DNA from: Methanobrevibacter sp.
GTDB taxonomy: Archaea; Methanobacteriota; Methanobacteria; Methanobacteriales; Methanobacteriaceae
Length of the DNA: 64,000 nt
Reading direction: 5' to 3'
NCBI GenBank assembly: GCA_017434525.1
Contig: JAFRFD010000166.1
Span: 1-64,000 of the forward strand
The translations under genes and the position numbers were made by a program. Below the pieces are notes generated by a model that worked only from the letters and a program-made list of their open reading frames with translations, searched no databases and was not told the DNA's origin. This document shows positions 1 to 9,269 of the stretch, piece after piece; the stretch's first letter is position 1; each line of letters starts with the position of its first letter.

Positions 1-90
1 GCGAGTAGAAGACTTGTTTGATGGGGTAGGGATGTAAGCTTCGAGGTTTTTTTCCGAGTTGTTGAGTCCGCTGCTTCCAATTGTTCGCTT
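1..90 (+). rRNA. 23S ribosomal RNA, 3' end (partial)
   Basis: The first bases match the conserved archaeal 23S 3' terminus: the GAGTAGAAGACTTG block, a GATGTAAGC block with a small hairpin (tcgaggttttttTCCGA), then GTTGAGTCCGCTG. The bulk of the gene lies before the window. The exact 3' end is not visible from sequence alone; about position 90 is an estimate. A 5S gene follows about 150 bases later, the usual archaeal order. Confidence 0.85.
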
Positions 91-237
91 GCATTATTTT
101 AATTGTTAGTAGACTAATATTGATCTTTATTCAAGTGATATATGGTCTAATAATAATCTAGTTAGGTGTTAACAGTAAGGGTGAAAGTTGCACATTATTA
201 TAATTTATTTTTCATACTCATTTGTAATAGTATAAGT

Positions 238-352
<115 letters not shown>

Positions 353-353
353 C

Positions 354-412
354 TTTTTCTATTACAATTATTACTTACTTTTTTTGACTGTTTTTTTATA
401 ATTTTCATTACA
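354..412 (+). terminator. T-rich terminator of the rRNA operon
   Basis: Directly after the 5S gene come several T runs on the + strand (ttttt at 354-358, ttttttt near 380, ttttttt near 391). Archaeal RNA polymerase terminates at such tracts without needing a strong hairpin. No hairpin is evident here. Confidence 0.6.
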
Positions 413-447
413 TAATACAGATATTGCAATATTTTTAGGTGATTTTT

Positions 448-1917
448 TTGAATATCAAAGTATTTGACACTACACTACGAGATGGGGAACAAACTCCAGG
501 GGTTTCTTTAACCACCAACGAAAAATTCAGAATCGCTAGCAAATTAGATGAAATAGGCATAGATTATATTGAAGCAGGATCCGCTATCACCTCAGAAGGT
601 GAAAGGCAATCAATTAAAGAAATTACAAATCAGAATTTCAGTGCTGAAATTTTAAGTTTTTCAAGACCATTGGCTGTTGATATTGATTATTGTATTGACT
701 GTGATGTTGATGGGGTTAATCTTGTCGTTCCAACTTCAGATTTACATATCAATGAAAAATTAAAAACAAACCGTGAAAATCTTCTTGAATTATCTAATAA
801 TGCAATTGATTACTGTAAAGACCATGGTTTAATTGTTGAGCTGTCAGCTGAAGATGCAACCAGAAGCGATTTTGATTTTCTAAAGACTGTTTATTTGAGT
901 GGTATTGAACATGGCGCCGATAGGATATGTGTATGTGATACTGTTGGTATTTTAACTCCAGATTCATCTTTTGAATTATTCGATAAACTAAATGATATTG
1001 ATGTTCCTATTGCCTGTCACTGCCATAATGATTTTGGCCTTGCTGTTGCAAATACCCTTTCCGCTATAAAAGGAGGAGCTTCTGAAATTCATACAACTAT
1101 AAATGGTATTGGAGAGAGGGCAGGAAACACCTCTTTTGAAGAAAGTGTTGTAAGTATCTATCGATTGCTTCCTCAGTTCACTACTAATATTAAGATTAAT
1201 GAGATTTATGATATCTCTAAATTGGTTGCAAGGTTAACCGGAGTGTATATTCAACCTAATAAGGCAATCGTTGGTGAAAATGCATTTGCCCATGAGTCCG
1301 GAATTCATTCAGATGGCATTATCAAAAATTCCGCTACTTATGAGCCTATGACTCCAGAACTTGTTGGAAGAAAACGTAAATTTGTCATTGGAAAACATAT
1401 GGGCACTCATGGCCTTAATTCCAGATTAAAAGAATTGGGTTTAGAGGTGGACAATTCGCAACTGCAACAAATTTGCGATAATATAAAGGTATTGGCAGAT
1501 AAGGGAAAAACTGTCACTGATGTGGATTTACAGGTTATCGCGGATAATGTTTTAGAAATCAATCATGAAGACAGAATTAAATTGGACGAAGTCACTATTG
1601 TATCAGGCAATAAGGTCATGCCTACAGCTTCTGTAAAAATCACCATTGATGATGAGCAGATTCTCAATGCAGGAGTAGGGCTAGGTCCGGTGGATGCTGC
1701 CATTAACGCGATAAAATCTTTGGATATTTTTAAAGACATTGATTTAATCGAATATCACGTAGATGCAATTACTGGCGGTACTGACGCTTTTATTGATGTA
1801 ATCATTAAATTACAAAAAGGAGATAAGGTGGTATCTGCTAGAGGTACAGAACCGGATATTATTAACGCAAGTGTAAAAGCATATATTGCGGGTGTGAATA
1901 GGTTACTTAGGGGTTAG
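448..1917 (+). CDS. cimA: (R)-citramalate synthase (2-isopropylmalate synthase family)
   Basis: Predicted to condense acetyl-CoA with pyruvate to (R)-citramalate, the first step of the threonine-independent route to 2-oxobutyrate and isoleucine. The 489-residue protein has the HMGL-like TIM barrel with the family signature ([13 protein letters not shown]) at the N-terminus, the HCHNDFG metal/active-site motif, the NGIGERAGN motif, and a C-terminal LeuA-type regulatory dimer domain (from about residue 375). That domain separates it from the shorter homocitrate synthase AksA. The [12 protein letters not shown] stretch resembles the Methanocaldococcus CimA as I remember it; a true LeuA cannot be fully excluded. 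The start is placed at TTG 448, five bases after an AGGTGA ribosome site (437-442). The upstream in-frame GTG at 439 lies inside that site. Confidence 0.78.
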   Translation: MNIKVFDTTLRDGEQTPGVSLTTNEKFRIASKLDEIGIDYIEAGSAITSEGERQSIKEITNQNFSAEILSFSRPLAVDIDYCIDCDVDGVNLVVPTSDLHINEKLKTNRENLLELSNNAIDYCKDHGLIVELSAEDATRSDFDFLKTVYLSGIEHGADRICVCDTVGILTPDSSFELFDKLNDIDVPIACHCHNDFGLAVANTLSAIKGGASEIHTTINGIGERAGNTSFEESVVSIYRLLPQFTTNIKINEIYDISKLVARLTGVYIQPNKAIVGENAFAHESGIHSDGIIKNSATYEPMTPELVGRKRKFVIGKHMGTHGLNSRLKELGLEVDNSQLQQICDNIKVLADKGKTVTDVDLQVIADNVLEINHEDRIKLDEVTIVSGNKVMPTASVKITIDDEQILNAGVGLGPVDAAINAIKSLDIFKDIDLIEYHVDAITGGTDAFIDVIIKLQKGDKVVSARGTEPDIINASVKAYIAGVNRLLRG

Positions 1918-1924
1918 TGGTTAC

Positions 1925-2416
1925 ATGCACATGGAAAATTTAAATATTTTAGGATTTAGGGCAACAATAGATTCTGTTGGCGATACTCTTGACAAAATTG
2001 ATGCCATTAAAAATGAAGGTGAGATAATTCAGCTTCTAAATGCAGATGCGGTCGCTTCAAAAAACCATATTACTCATGGGGTAAATCAGGCAGTTCTTGC
2101 CTTTAATCGTGGTGAAAATTTAGCAAAAGATCTTAGTGTTGAAATTGTTTTAAGATGTTCAGCACAACGTCAAATATCCAAGGCCTTTAAAATATTGGGG
2201 TTGAAAGAAGGCGAAATGGAGTTATGTGCAGTTTTAATCAATAGCGAAGACCATGCTGATGAGTTGGAAACCATTTTCACTCGTGATGATGATGTTTTAA
2301 TCGCAGATGAATCAAAATTGAAGGAAATCTATAAAATTAGCGATATTGAAGTGGAAAATCTTTCTGTTGAGGATGTTATAATTGACAGAATAACAAAGCT
2401 TATAGTTGATTATTGA
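1925..2416 (+). CDS. cgi121: KEOPS complex subunit Cgi121
   Basis: Small regulatory subunit of the KEOPS complex (Kae1-Bud32-Cgi121-Pcc1), which makes the t6A modification on tRNAs decoding ANN codons. The 163-residue protein shows the Cgi121/TPRKB pattern: an N-terminal strand-rich region, the LLNADAVASKNHITHGVNQA segment (about residues 38-57), and the LRCSAQRQISKAF segment (about 79-91) followed by a conserved GL. Its gene starts 7 bases after cimA ends, so the two are probably co-transcribed; there is no obvious functional link. Start could be ATG 1925 or ATG 1931. Its 3' end overlaps the convergent aminotransferase gene by 17 bases. Confidence 0.85.
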   Translation: MHMENLNILGFRATIDSVGDTLDKIDAIKNEGEIIQLLNADAVASKNHITHGVNQAVLAFNRGENLAKDLSVEIVLRCSAQRQISKAFKILGLKEGEMELCAVLINSEDHADELETIFTRDDDVLIADESKLKEIYKISDIEVENLSVEDVIIDRITKLIVDY

Positions 2417-3353
2417 TTTCTTCAATAATCTTGTCAAGATAATCTTTTTTAAGGCAATCATAGGATAGGTTTTTTATTTCAACCGCAATTGCTTTTTGTT
2501 TTACTCTATTATAGTTTGGACAGGTTGTTATAAATCCGCTTTTGTCGATGGTTAATATTTTTTTCAAGTTCCAACTTATTTCCTTTGCATTGTCATGAGG
2601 TATAATTACATTAACGCCTCTTTTATCTGCATGTAATGTGTTTTCAATACTGTTTTTTACATAGCTTGTTGCATTTAATGAAACTTCTAGTTTTTCACTA
2701 ACATTTTCAAGTTCGCTACATATACCACTACATGTAATTTGGGATGTTTTGCTTAATTTCTGAGGCAGTGAAGTTTTATTAAAAATTTCTTCGTTGTTTG
2801 TTGAGATAAATCCTCCGCTTCCAACATTGATCATCTTTGGCGAACCTGTTGATGCGATGATAATGTCTGAGAGATTGCCATTTCCCAATTTGTGCTTATT
2901 GTCTCCAATTCCTGCAGATGCATCTTCAATTGTTATAATCTCCTTGTCTCTACAATACTTTGAAATGGCATGTGTATCCTGTTCTGCGGTGTATCCTGCA
3001 AAACTGGTAAAAATTAAAGCGGAATTGTCTTTGATTTCCATATTCTCTAAATAATTGGGGTTGATTAATCCAAAATCTGTTTTTAATGTAATAATGTTTT
3101 TATTTAAAAATTTGGCAATCTGTTTAAATCCGTGCCAGCCCCCTTGGTCCGGTACGATAATGTCTCCCTCAACTGATGAAAGTGCAATAAAAATGCTGTT
3201 ATTTCCACTGGATGTGATTCTGACCTCTTGATGTGATGTCAGCTGTCTGATTTTATCTATGCATTTTGCCTCATAGTCTTCGCTGATGTTTCCTTTTGCA
3301 ACTTCAGACATGATTTCTAGGGTTTTTTGTGAGGGGGTTTTAAATTTAAACAT
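2400..3353 (-). CDS. DegT/DnrJ-type PLP-dependent aminotransferase
   Basis: Looks like a fold-type I PLP enzyme of the DegT/DnrJ/EryC1/StrS type. There is a conserved EDASAGIGD block (cofactor-binding Asp) and, about 25 residues on, a STGSPKMINVGSGGF block whose lysine is the expected Schiff-base residue. At 317 residues it is shorter than usual (360-400). The substrate cannot be told; DegT enzymes usually aminate sugars. It directly follows nreA on the same strand, with only 1 base between this ATG and the nreA stop, implying translational coupling. The longer reading to 3410 would run into nreA, so ATG 3353 is preferred. Confidence 0.7.
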   Translation of the reverse strand: MFKFKTPSQKTLEIMSEVAKGNISEDYEAKCIDKIRQLTSHQEVRITSSGNNSIFIALSSVEGDIIVPDQGGWHGFKQIAKFLNKNIITLKTDFGLINPNYLENMEIKDNSALIFTSFAGYTAEQDTHAISKYCRDKEIITIEDASAGIGDNKHKLGNGNLSDIIIASTGSPKMINVGSGGFISTNNEEIFNKTSLPQKLSKTSQITCSGICSELENVSEKLEVSLNATSYVKNSIENTLHADKRGVNVIIPHDNAKEISWNLKKILTIDKSGFITTCPNYNRVKQKAIAVEIKNLSYDCLKKDYLDKIIEEINNQL

Positions 3354-3354
3354 A

Positions 3355-4527
3355 TTATCCACTTTTAAAGTACATGTCAAGGGTTGTTTGTTTTGTGTGA
3401 AGCATTTCATTTAGAAGGGTCCCTTGCTTTACATATCTATTAACTGGAATTCTAAGTTTGGTCCCTGAATATTTTAAACAATCTTCCAGGGTTTCAAATT
3501 CCAAATATGGTCTCATCATTGCTTCTTTAATATTTTCTCTAACGTTAAAAACACCTAATGGCACATATCCGTCATATGCTTCTCTTAAGATAATCAATCC
3601 AGATTGCTTTTTAATTTTTAAAAGGTAATCAAGTACGACCATTTTTGCAGTATAATAACATCCTCCTACACGGGAATACTCTTTTTTACCGCCATTTGTT
3701 TCATAATCTGAAAATATTAATTCTTCATTTCTCATTAATTTGATGAATGCCTCATACCATTCGTATTGCCATTCTGTAGGTGTTAATATGATTATGTAAT
3801 AATTATTCAGCGCTCCAAATTCAAATACTCTGTAAGTATCCAGTCTTTCAAATTTCCTAACTTCCTTTAAAAATTCATCTGCAAGTGTTGTATCGCATGC
3901 AGTAATTGACCAACGTGTTGGAACGAGTTTTCTTTTATTTTTTGTACCTATGGCTCCAACGGAAAACGCTTTTTGCATGGCTGTGAAAGGAACTTCCTTG
4001 TTATGGAGATTTAAGACGGCTTCTGTTGCTTTTAAATCAGTATCATAAAATGTTTTTTCAAGCTGCTTGTCCCATCTGACAGCATCAATATCAAATTTCT
4101 CAATAACTGCACTTGGCCCATGTGGCATGCTGTCTTCCGTAAGCATTGACCCTGTCGGTCTTCTGCCGAATGTGGCTTCACTGTCTATTGACTTTGATGC
4201 AAGTGAAATGTCTTGAAGTTTTTCAACAAACGGATTTTCCAAATCATCAATTTTTATCAGTTGTTTTCCTCTCACCAAATTCATTCTGTAATTGATGATT
4301 TCATCTTGGGTTTTGTTTTGACCAATCCAATCCTCCGGTGAATCCATAATATGTGTGTCTCCCATTTGAGAACTCATCATGGGTCCGGCATACACTTTAG
4401 GATAGGACCATCTTCCAATAAAAACTGACGGAGGGGTTGTCCCTTCTAAGTTTTTTCCAACTTCAACAGATTTCATTTGAATTTGTTCTGTTAATTTTGC
4501 AAGATAAGCGTTTTTAGTTGTTTTCAT
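3355..4527 (-). CDS. nreA: Archaeal DNA repair protein NreA with PCNA-interacting C-terminus
   Basis: Matches the archaeal Nre family, implicated in DNA damage repair. The 390-residue protein has conserved N-terminal blocks ([18 protein letters not shown], then EDWIG and RGKQL) and a central [21 protein letters not shown] region. The last residues, [11 protein letters not shown], form a PCNA-interacting peptide (QxxLxxYF), the hallmark of NreA. The N-terminal zinc-finger cysteines of NreB are absent. The role as a PCNA-recruited repair factor is established for the family; the biochemical activity remains poorly defined. It heads a two-gene unit with the downstream aminotransferase. Confidence 0.85.
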   Translation of the reverse strand: MKTTKNAYLAKLTEQIQMKSVEVGKNLEGTTPPSVFIGRWSYPKVYAGPMMSSQMGDTHIMDSPEDWIGQNKTQDEIINYRMNLVRGKQLIKIDDLENPFVEKLQDISLASKSIDSEATFGRRPTGSMLTEDSMPHGPSAVIEKFDIDAVRWDKQLEKTFYDTDLKATEAVLNLHNKEVPFTAMQKAFSVGAIGTKNKRKLVPTRWSITACDTTLADEFLKEVRKFERLDTYRVFEFGALNNYYIIILTPTEWQYEWYEAFIKLMRNEELIFSDYETNGGKKEYSRVGGCYYTAKMVVLDYLLKIKKQSGLIILREAYDGYVPLGVFNVRENIKEAMMRPYLEFETLEDCLKYSGTKLRIPVNRYVKQGTLLNEMLHTKQTTLDMYFKSG

Positions 4528-4574
4528 AGTTTTAAAAAAAGTAAAAAAATTAAAAATACTAGATTATAGTATTT

Positions 4575-5501
4575 TTAACAGAATTCGATGGTTGCTGGTG
4601 GTTTGTCACTAATGGAAAGTGCAACGTGAGTGACTTCACTAACTTCGGAAGTAATTCTTTTAGAGATGGTTTGAATCAATTCCCATGGAAGTTCCGCTAC
4701 GGATGCGGTCATGGCATCGATTGAGTTTACGATTCTAACTACCACTAGGTATCCGAAGTCTCTTTGATCTCCTTTAACACCAGTAACTTTTGTATCGGTC
4801 AATACTGCAAAGTATTGCCATACCTGTTCATTAAGCCCCCTGGCTTCAACTTCATCACAAACAATTTTGTTTGCTTTTCTACAGATTTCAACGTTTTCTC
4901 TGGTAAGTGCTCCAACGACACGTACGCCAAGACCAGGTCCTGGGAACGGTTGTCTGTATACTGTTGTTTTAGGAAGGCCTAGTTCATCACCGATTTCTCT
5001 AACTTCATCTTTATATAAGTCCCTGATTGGTTCACAAAGTTCCAATTCCATTCCGCTTGGAAGTGCTAAGTTGTGGTGGGATTTAATTTCTCCTTCGGTT
5101 TCAATCCAATCAGGTGCAATTGTTCCTTGAACTAAATATTTAGCTCCGGATTCAATAGCTTCTCTTTCAAATACTTCAATAAAGACTCTTCCGATGATTT
5201 TTCTTTTTTCTTCAGGATCTTCCACTCCTGCGAGTTGGTCCATGAATTCATCAGAAGCATCTACAAATTTGAAATTTAACCTGTCTTTAAAGGTATTGGT
5301 TACCTGTTCCACTTCTCCTTCTCTTAAAAGACCATGGTCTACAAAAATTGCAGTTAGATTATCTCCAATAGCTTTTTGTGCAAGAACGGAACATACGGAA
5401 CTGTCGACTCCGCCGGATAATGCGATAATTGCTTTTTCATCACCAATTTGATCTTTGATTTTTTGGACAGATCCCTCAATAAATTCTTTTGGGCTTAACA
5501 T
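4575..5501 (-). CDS. guaAB: GMP synthase subunit B (PP-loop ATP pyrophosphatase)
   Basis: ATP-dependent amination of XMP to GMP. Archaea split GMP synthase into this synthetase subunit and a separate glutaminase. The 308-residue protein carries the PP-loop [12 protein letters not shown] near residue 30, an [11 protein letters not shown] block, the [14 protein letters not shown] motif, and the C-terminal KPPATIEFC typical of GuaA dimerisation domains. The start is ATG 5501, just one base after the stop of the preceding small gene; the extension to 5531 overlaps that gene. It is third in a tight three-gene operon with guaAA. Confidence 0.93.
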   Translation of the reverse strand: MLSPKEFIEGSVQKIKDQIGDEKAIIALSGGVDSSVCSVLAQKAIGDNLTAIFVDHGLLREGEVEQVTNTFKDRLNFKFVDASDEFMDQLAGVEDPEEKRKIIGRVFIEVFEREAIESGAKYLVQGTIAPDWIETEGEIKSHHNLALPSGMELELCEPIRDLYKDEVREIGDELGLPKTTVYRQPFPGPGLGVRVVGALTRENVEICRKANKIVCDEVEARGLNEQVWQYFAVLTDTKVTGVKGDQRDFGYLVVVRIVNSIDAMTASVAELPWELIQTISKRITSEVSEVTHVALSISDKPPATIEFC

Positions 5502-5502
5502 A

Positions 5503-5757
5503 TTATTCCTCATCCTCTTCATAATCTTCAATGATTTGTTTAATCATGGCTTCGAGACCATTGTCATTGCCTGCTTCAATAGCTTCAAAGATATCATCAT
5601 ATTTAACAAATTTTTCAAGTTTTACGGATTTGGCTCCAATTCCGGATATTCTAAATCCATATTCTTCATCCCCAATTGGGATATTGACATATTTTCTTTT
5701 TAAACCAGCTTTATTGTCTTGTGCTTTAGTTGCTAAGTCTTCAGCGTTATCAATCAT
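5503..5757 (-). CDS. Small conserved-looking protein between the GMP synthase subunits
   Basis: Unrecognised 84-residue soluble protein. It is acidic at the C-terminus (ends EDYEEDEE), has no membrane segment or cysteines, and shows a mixed strand/helix pattern ([20 protein letters not shown], then helical). It lies 2 bases after guaAA and 1 base before guaAB on the same strand, so all three are almost certainly translated from one mRNA. The position invites the guess that it assists GMP synthase, for example in subunit docking or glutaminase coupling, but nothing in the sequence proves it. Confidence 0.75.
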   Translation of the reverse strand: MIDNAEDLATKAQDNKAGLKRKYVNIPIGDEEYGFRISGIGAKSVKLEKFVKYDDIFEAIEAGNDNGLEAMIKQIIEDYEEDEE

Positions 5758-5759
5758 TA

Positions 5760-6320
5760 TTACACCTTTTGACAGATTTTATAGAAATTTTTAAAAATTA
5801 TTTCTCCTTTCGGAGTATGATGCACTTCAGGGTGGAATTGAATTCCATACACGTCCTTATCTTTGTGTTTAAAGGATTCAACATCACATAAATTAGAACT
5901 AGCCAAGATATCGAAATCTTGAGGGATTTCAGTCACCTCATCTTTATGGGAAGACCAAACTTCCATTTCAGGGGCCAATCCTTCAAATAAGTTTTCATCA
6001 TTATTAATATTTATTTTCACTTGAGCATAACTTTCAGTATCTGAAGTTTGTACTTTTCCGCCATATGCTTTAGCAATTAGTTGGTGTCCAAGACATATTC
6101 CTAAAATAGGTATGTCGAAGTGCTTAATGTATTCTTCACTGTTTCCTGCACCTTCAAGTGAAGGCCCTCCTCCCAATATCAATCCAATCGGATTTTCAGC
6201 TTCAAGTTCTTCAATTGTCAAGGTATTTGAAACCAGTTTGGATGGAATTTTAAGATATTGCAAACTTCTCTGAATTCTATGATTGTATTGTCCTTTATTA
6301 TTTATCACTAATATTGTCAT
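5760..6320 (-). CDS. guaAA: GMP synthase glutamine amidotransferase subunit A
   Basis: Class-I glutaminase that supplies ammonia to GuaAB for GMP formation. The 186-residue protein has the oxyanion block GLILGGGPS, the nucleophile elbow LGICLGHQL with catalytic Cys, and the C-terminal [11 protein letters not shown] supplying the catalytic His and Glu. Length is normal for archaeal GuaAA. ATG 6320 is preferred because GGAG lies just upstream; the longer start at 6332 overlaps that ribosome site. First gene of guaAA-small ORF-guaAB. Confidence 0.93.
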   Translation of the reverse strand: MTILVINNKGQYNHRIQRSLQYLKIPSKLVSNTLTIEELEAENPIGLILGGGPSLEGAGNSEEYIKHFDIPILGICLGHQLIAKAYGGKVQTSDTESYAQVKININNDENLFEGLAPEMEVWSSHKDEVTEIPQDFDILASSNLCDVESFKHKDKDVYGIQFHPEVHHTPKGEIIFKNFYKICQKV

Positions 6321-6449
6321 ATTATACTCCATGAAAATATAATGATATTATTTTTGGTTTTTTTATTTATTATAGTTTATCTTAAAAATAGAAAAAGTTC
6401 CTCGAATTCACTTAAAGTTTATATATCACATTTAATAAATCAATGTTAC

Positions 6450-6596
6450 ATGGAATTCGAAGATTTAGTATTTATTATTGTTGCTATATTAATAGCAGTA
6501 GTATTATTGAAAATATTCATGTGGCTATTGCCGGTTATCGTAGTATTGTTAATAGCATTTTTCATTTACATGTACCTAAAAGAACGCAGTTATTAA
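6450..6596 (+). CDS. 48-residue single-domain membrane protein
   Basis: Unrecognised small protein: MEFEDL, then two closely spaced hydrophobic segments (about residues 7-22 and 25-41), ending KERSY. The reading frame stays open from 6342, but a TATA-like ttatatat at 6419-6426 sits about 25-30 bases before ATG 6450, implying a leaderless transcript that starts at this ATG. Its stop overlaps the last codons of trxB on the opposite strand by 4 bases. Function unknown. Confidence 0.6.
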   Translation: MEFEDLVFIIVAILIAVVLLKIFMWLLPVIVVLLIAFFIYMYLKERSY

Positions 6597-7513
6597 TTGC
6601 TTTCTTTTAAATCATGATAAGCTGAAGTTGCAGCCACTGCACCTTCGCCGCATGCTACAACCCACTGTTTTAAACCTACACAAACATCACCGACTGCATA
6701 AACATAGTCAATATTGGTTTTTTGCTCTTTATCTATGATGATGTGTCCTGATTCGTCAAGGTCAACTCCCAATTGGGTTGCCAATTCTGTATGAGGAATA
6801 TATCCGACGCTTATGAAAACGCCATTTGTAGGAACTTCTTTTAATTCATTTGTTTCGGTGTCTTTTAAAACAACGGATTCGACCAGCATTTCCCCTTTGA
6901 TTTCTTCCACTGTTGCGTTCAGTATTGTGTTAATGCCCTCTTTTTCAATCATGTCCTGCAGGTGTTTTTGGGCTCTGAATTCATCTCTTCTGTGAACTAA
7001 TGTGACATTGGCGCCTAGGTTTTTAAGATACAATGCTTCCTGAAGGGCACTGTTTCCCCCGCCTACCATTATTATGTCACGGCCTGCAAAGAAAAATCCG
7101 TCACAGGTTGCGCAGTAGCTCACGCCTTTTCCTTTAAATTCCTCTTCTCCTCTGGCATTTAAGTGTCTGTGTGAGCTTCCTGTTGCAAGTATTATTGTTT
7201 TTGATTGGTATTGGTCTTTATTGGTTGTAACTGTAAATCTGTATTCGTCGTTTGTTTGAGTAATTCCTATGACTTCTTCCATTTCGTGAAGTTCTGTGTT
7301 TTTGATGGCCTGTTCTTTCATCTTTTCAATCAGTTCCAGCCCAGAAATATTGTCAAATCCTGGATAGTTTTCCATTTCAGGCACTTCACGACCTAATCCT
7401 CCGGCCAAATCACGGTCTATAATGAGATTTCGTGTTCCTTGACGGCCGGCATAAATTCCTGCGGTTAATCCCCCAGGTCCTCCTCCAATTATAATGATGT
7501 CAAATTGTTCCAT
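6593..7513 (-). CDS. trxB: Thioredoxin reductase
   Basis: FAD-dependent pyridine nucleotide-disulfide oxidoreductase that reduces thioredoxin. The 306-residue protein has the N-terminal FAD dinucleotide motif GGGPGGLTAG, the redox-active CATC motif (within SYCATCDG, about residues 132-141), a second NAD(P)-type GGGNSALQEA motif, and the C-terminal YAVGDVC FAD motif. GAGGAATT upstream serves as ribosome site. It lies downstream of a glutathione peroxidase gene on the same strand, forming a small redox-defence group. Some methanogen TrxRs use F420H2 or ferredoxin-linked donors; the donor here cannot be read. Confidence 0.92.
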   Translation of the reverse strand: MEQFDIIIIGGGPGGLTAGIYAGRQGTRNLIIDRDLAGGLGREVPEMENYPGFDNISGLELIEKMKEQAIKNTELHEMEEVIGITQTNDEYRFTVTTNKDQYQSKTIILATGSSHRHLNARGEEEFKGKGVSYCATCDGFFFAGRDIIMVGGGNSALQEALYLKNLGANVTLVHRRDEFRAQKHLQDMIEKEGINTILNATVEEIKGEMLVESVVLKDTETNELKEVPTNGVFISVGYIPHTELATQLGVDLDESGHIIIDKEQKTNIDYVYAVGDVCVGLKQWVVACGEGAVAATSAYHDLKESN

Positions 7514-7573
7514 AGTAATTCCTCTATGTATTATTTGGTAATCATAAGTTAAAAAAAGATAGGATTTAATGAA

Positions 7574-8113
7574 TTAAATTAAATCCCTGATTGCCTGTTT
7601 GACGTCACCTAGATCTTCAGTTGGTTCGAATCTTCTCACGACATTTCCTTCGCGGTCAACTAAAAATTTGGTGAAGTTCCATTTGATGTCATTGTTGTCT
7701 TTGTAATGTCTATTAGTTGCTTTTAGAACTAATTTTAATTTTGTTGCGCCTTTTCCAGTAATGTCTTTAAATGGTTGTTCATTTTTGAGATATTCGAATA
7801 GGGGTTCTGCATTTTCACCATTCACATCAATTTTATCAAATATTTGATATGGGACTAACCATTTGTTGCGGCACACTTCGGCAATTTCTTCAGTAGATCC
7901 TGGGGCCTGATTTCCGAATTGATTGCAAGGGAAATCTAAAATTTCAAATCCACCGTCTTTAAATTCAGCATATATTTCGTTTAATTCTGTGTATTGTGGT
8001 GTAAAACCACATTTTGTTGCAGAATTAATTATTAACAATACTTTGTCTTTGAATTGACTTAAGGAAACCATGTTTCCGTCGCCATCTTTCACTTCAAAAT
8101 CATAAATTGACAT
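7574..8113 (-). CDS. Glutathione peroxidase-family (thiol) peroxidase
   Basis: Peroxide-reducing thioredoxin-fold enzyme of the BsaA/BtuE type. The 179-residue protein shows NSATKCGFTPQY with the peroxidatic Cys at residue 35, the FPCNQFGNQ block with catalytic Gln and a likely resolving Cys, and the WNFTKFLVD block with the Trp-Asn of the catalytic tetrad. Methanogens generally lack glutathione, so electrons more likely come from thioredoxin, consistent with trxB next door; this is inference. The family is typical of bacteria, suggesting transfer into this lineage. A MarR-type operator overlaps its promoter. Confidence 0.9.
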   Translation of the reverse strand: MSIYDFEVKDGDGNMVSLSQFKDKVLLIINSATKCGFTPQYTELNEIYAEFKDGGFEILDFPCNQFGNQAPGSTEEIAEVCRNKWLVPYQIFDKIDVNGENAEPLFEYLKNEQPFKDITGKGATKLKLVLKATNRHYKDNNDIKWNFTKFLVDREGNVVRRFEPTEDLGDVKQAIRDLI

Positions 8114-8139
8114 TTTGGTTCACCTTTCATATTTTATGA

Positions 8140-8154
8140 CTTAACTTAGTTAAG
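8140..8154. promoter_or_regulatory. Palindromic operator in the peroxidase promoter
   Basis: CTTAAC-TTA-GTTAAG is a perfect 6-bp inverted repeat with a 3-base spacer. On the minus strand a TATA-like catataaaata lies near 8165-8175, which would put the transcript start near 8145, inside the palindrome. A repressor bound here would block initiation. The MarR-family gene immediately upstream is the natural candidate; this is inference from position and symmetry. Confidence 0.5.
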
Positions 8155-8196
8155 ACTTGTTGTTTATTTTATATGAGGCATTATATAAAATTTTCG

Positions 8197-8652
8197 TTAA
8201 CCTAAATTCACTGATTCTTTGACTAATTTGTATAATTTTTGTTTAAAATCAAAATATTTTTCATTAGAAAAATTTTTAGTTATATCTCTTTCCCATCCGC
8301 ATGTTACGATATTAATTTTCTCAAATAATTCCTCTCCTTTATCTGTTAATGAAAGAAGATTTCTACTTTTATTAGTTTTATCTTTAGTTTTTTTAACTAA
8401 ACCTTTATTAACTAATTTTTTAATCATCTTAGTCACATTCGCTTCAGAAACATATAATTTTTCTGCTAATTCTCTTTGAGATATTGAAGAGAAATATTTG
8501 ATGTTATAAATGTATGTCAGCTCTCCATGTGTAATTTCAATATCTTTTAGTTTATTCAATAAATAGTCATTGTAACTTAACAAGAGATATTCCATATAAA
8601 GGTTTATTGGAGTGATAATAATCCTATCATTTTTCCAGTCAATGTCGTTCAT
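8197..8652 (-). CDS. MarR-family transcriptional regulator
   Basis: A 151-residue winged-helix protein. After an N-terminal dimerisation helix, the ISQRELAEKLYVSEANVTKMIKKLVNKGLVKK-type region (about residues 57-88) is the helix-turn-helix and recognition helix, followed by a wing with KTKDKTNKSRNLLSLTDKGEEL and a C-terminal helix. AGGTGAT precedes ATG 8652. It lies upstream of the glutathione peroxidase and trxB genes on the same strand, so it probably controls peroxide or thiol defence. The ligand or redox sensing residue is not identifiable; a Cys (in VTCGW) lies in the C-terminal half. Confidence 0.85.
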   Translation of the reverse strand: MNDIDWKNDRIIITPINLYMEYLLLSYNDYLLNKLKDIEITHGELTYIYNIKYFSSISQRELAEKLYVSEANVTKMIKKLVNKGLVKKTKDKTNKSRNLLSLTDKGEELFEKINIVTCGWERDITKNFSNEKYFDFKQKLYKLVKESVNLG

Positions 8653-8821
8653 AAAATCACCTAATTATCTATTTTACACAAAATCATCATCAATTCTATA
8701 ATTTCCAGCATATTTTAAGATGGATTGAATTATCATTTTGCAATGTAATTGTCTCCTTAATATTATTAGTGTTACTGGAAATATATTAATTTTATATAGT
8801 TCAATTAACAGTACTATAAAC

Positions 8822-9232
8822 ATGGATAAACAAAATGAAGCGGTTCAATTATTTGAAGAAGGTTATATGTGTTCACAGGCAGTATTCGCTGTATTTGCAA
8901 CTGATTTTGGAGTTTCTAAAGAGGATGCCTTAAAAATTGCGGCTTGTTTTGGAAGCGGAATGCGTAAAGGCGAAGTATGCGGTGCATGCACAGGCGCTTT
9001 GATGGCATTGGGCTTAAAATATGGTGAAGATAAAGCCAAAAGCAATGAGGCATGCGAAAAGTTTTTAGATGAATTTGCGGTTGAAAACGGATCATATATC
9101 TGCCGTGATTTGCTTGAATGTGACATTTCAACTGAAGAGGGTGTCAAATTTGCTTTAGATAATAATCTATTTAAAGAGTTTTGCCCAAAAATGGTTGAAT
9201 CTGCTACCAGACTCACTGAAAAAATAATATAA
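8822..9232 (+). CDS. C_GCAxxG_C_C family redox-type protein
   Basis: 136-residue protein of the C_GCAxxG_C_C family, whose members carry conserved cysteines and are often next to oxidoreductases. Seen here: YMCSQAVF near residue 16, the eponymous CGACTGALMALGL motif, and later Cys residues in AC, ICRDLLEC and EFCPKM. Function is not established; a redox or metal role is assumed for the family. ATG 8822 is chosen because a TATA-like ttttatata at 8790-8798 lies about 25 bases upstream, implying a leaderless mRNA. It is transcribed divergently from the MarR gene. Confidence 0.8.
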   Translation: MDKQNEAVQLFEEGYMCSQAVFAVFATDFGVSKEDALKIAACFGSGMRKGEVCGACTGALMALGLKYGEDKAKSNEACEKFLDEFAVENGSYICRDLLECDISTEEGVKFALDNNLFKEFCPKMVESATRLTEKII

Positions 9233-9249
9233 ATAAAAAAGAGTTTTTT

Positions 9250-9269
9250 GGAAACTCCTTTGAGTTTCC
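9250..9269. terminator. Hairpin terminator between convergent genes
   Basis: GGAAACTC-CTTT-GAGTTTCC is a perfect 8-bp stem with a 4-base loop, flanked by a T run on each strand. It lies between the C_GCAxxG gene (+) and gatE (-) and probably serves both. Confidence 0.7.

Noticed and set aside
8863-9216. 117-residue open frame antisense to the C_GCAxxG_C_C gene
   Set aside because: It is a shadow of a clearly recognisable gene on the other strand; no ribosome site or family features.
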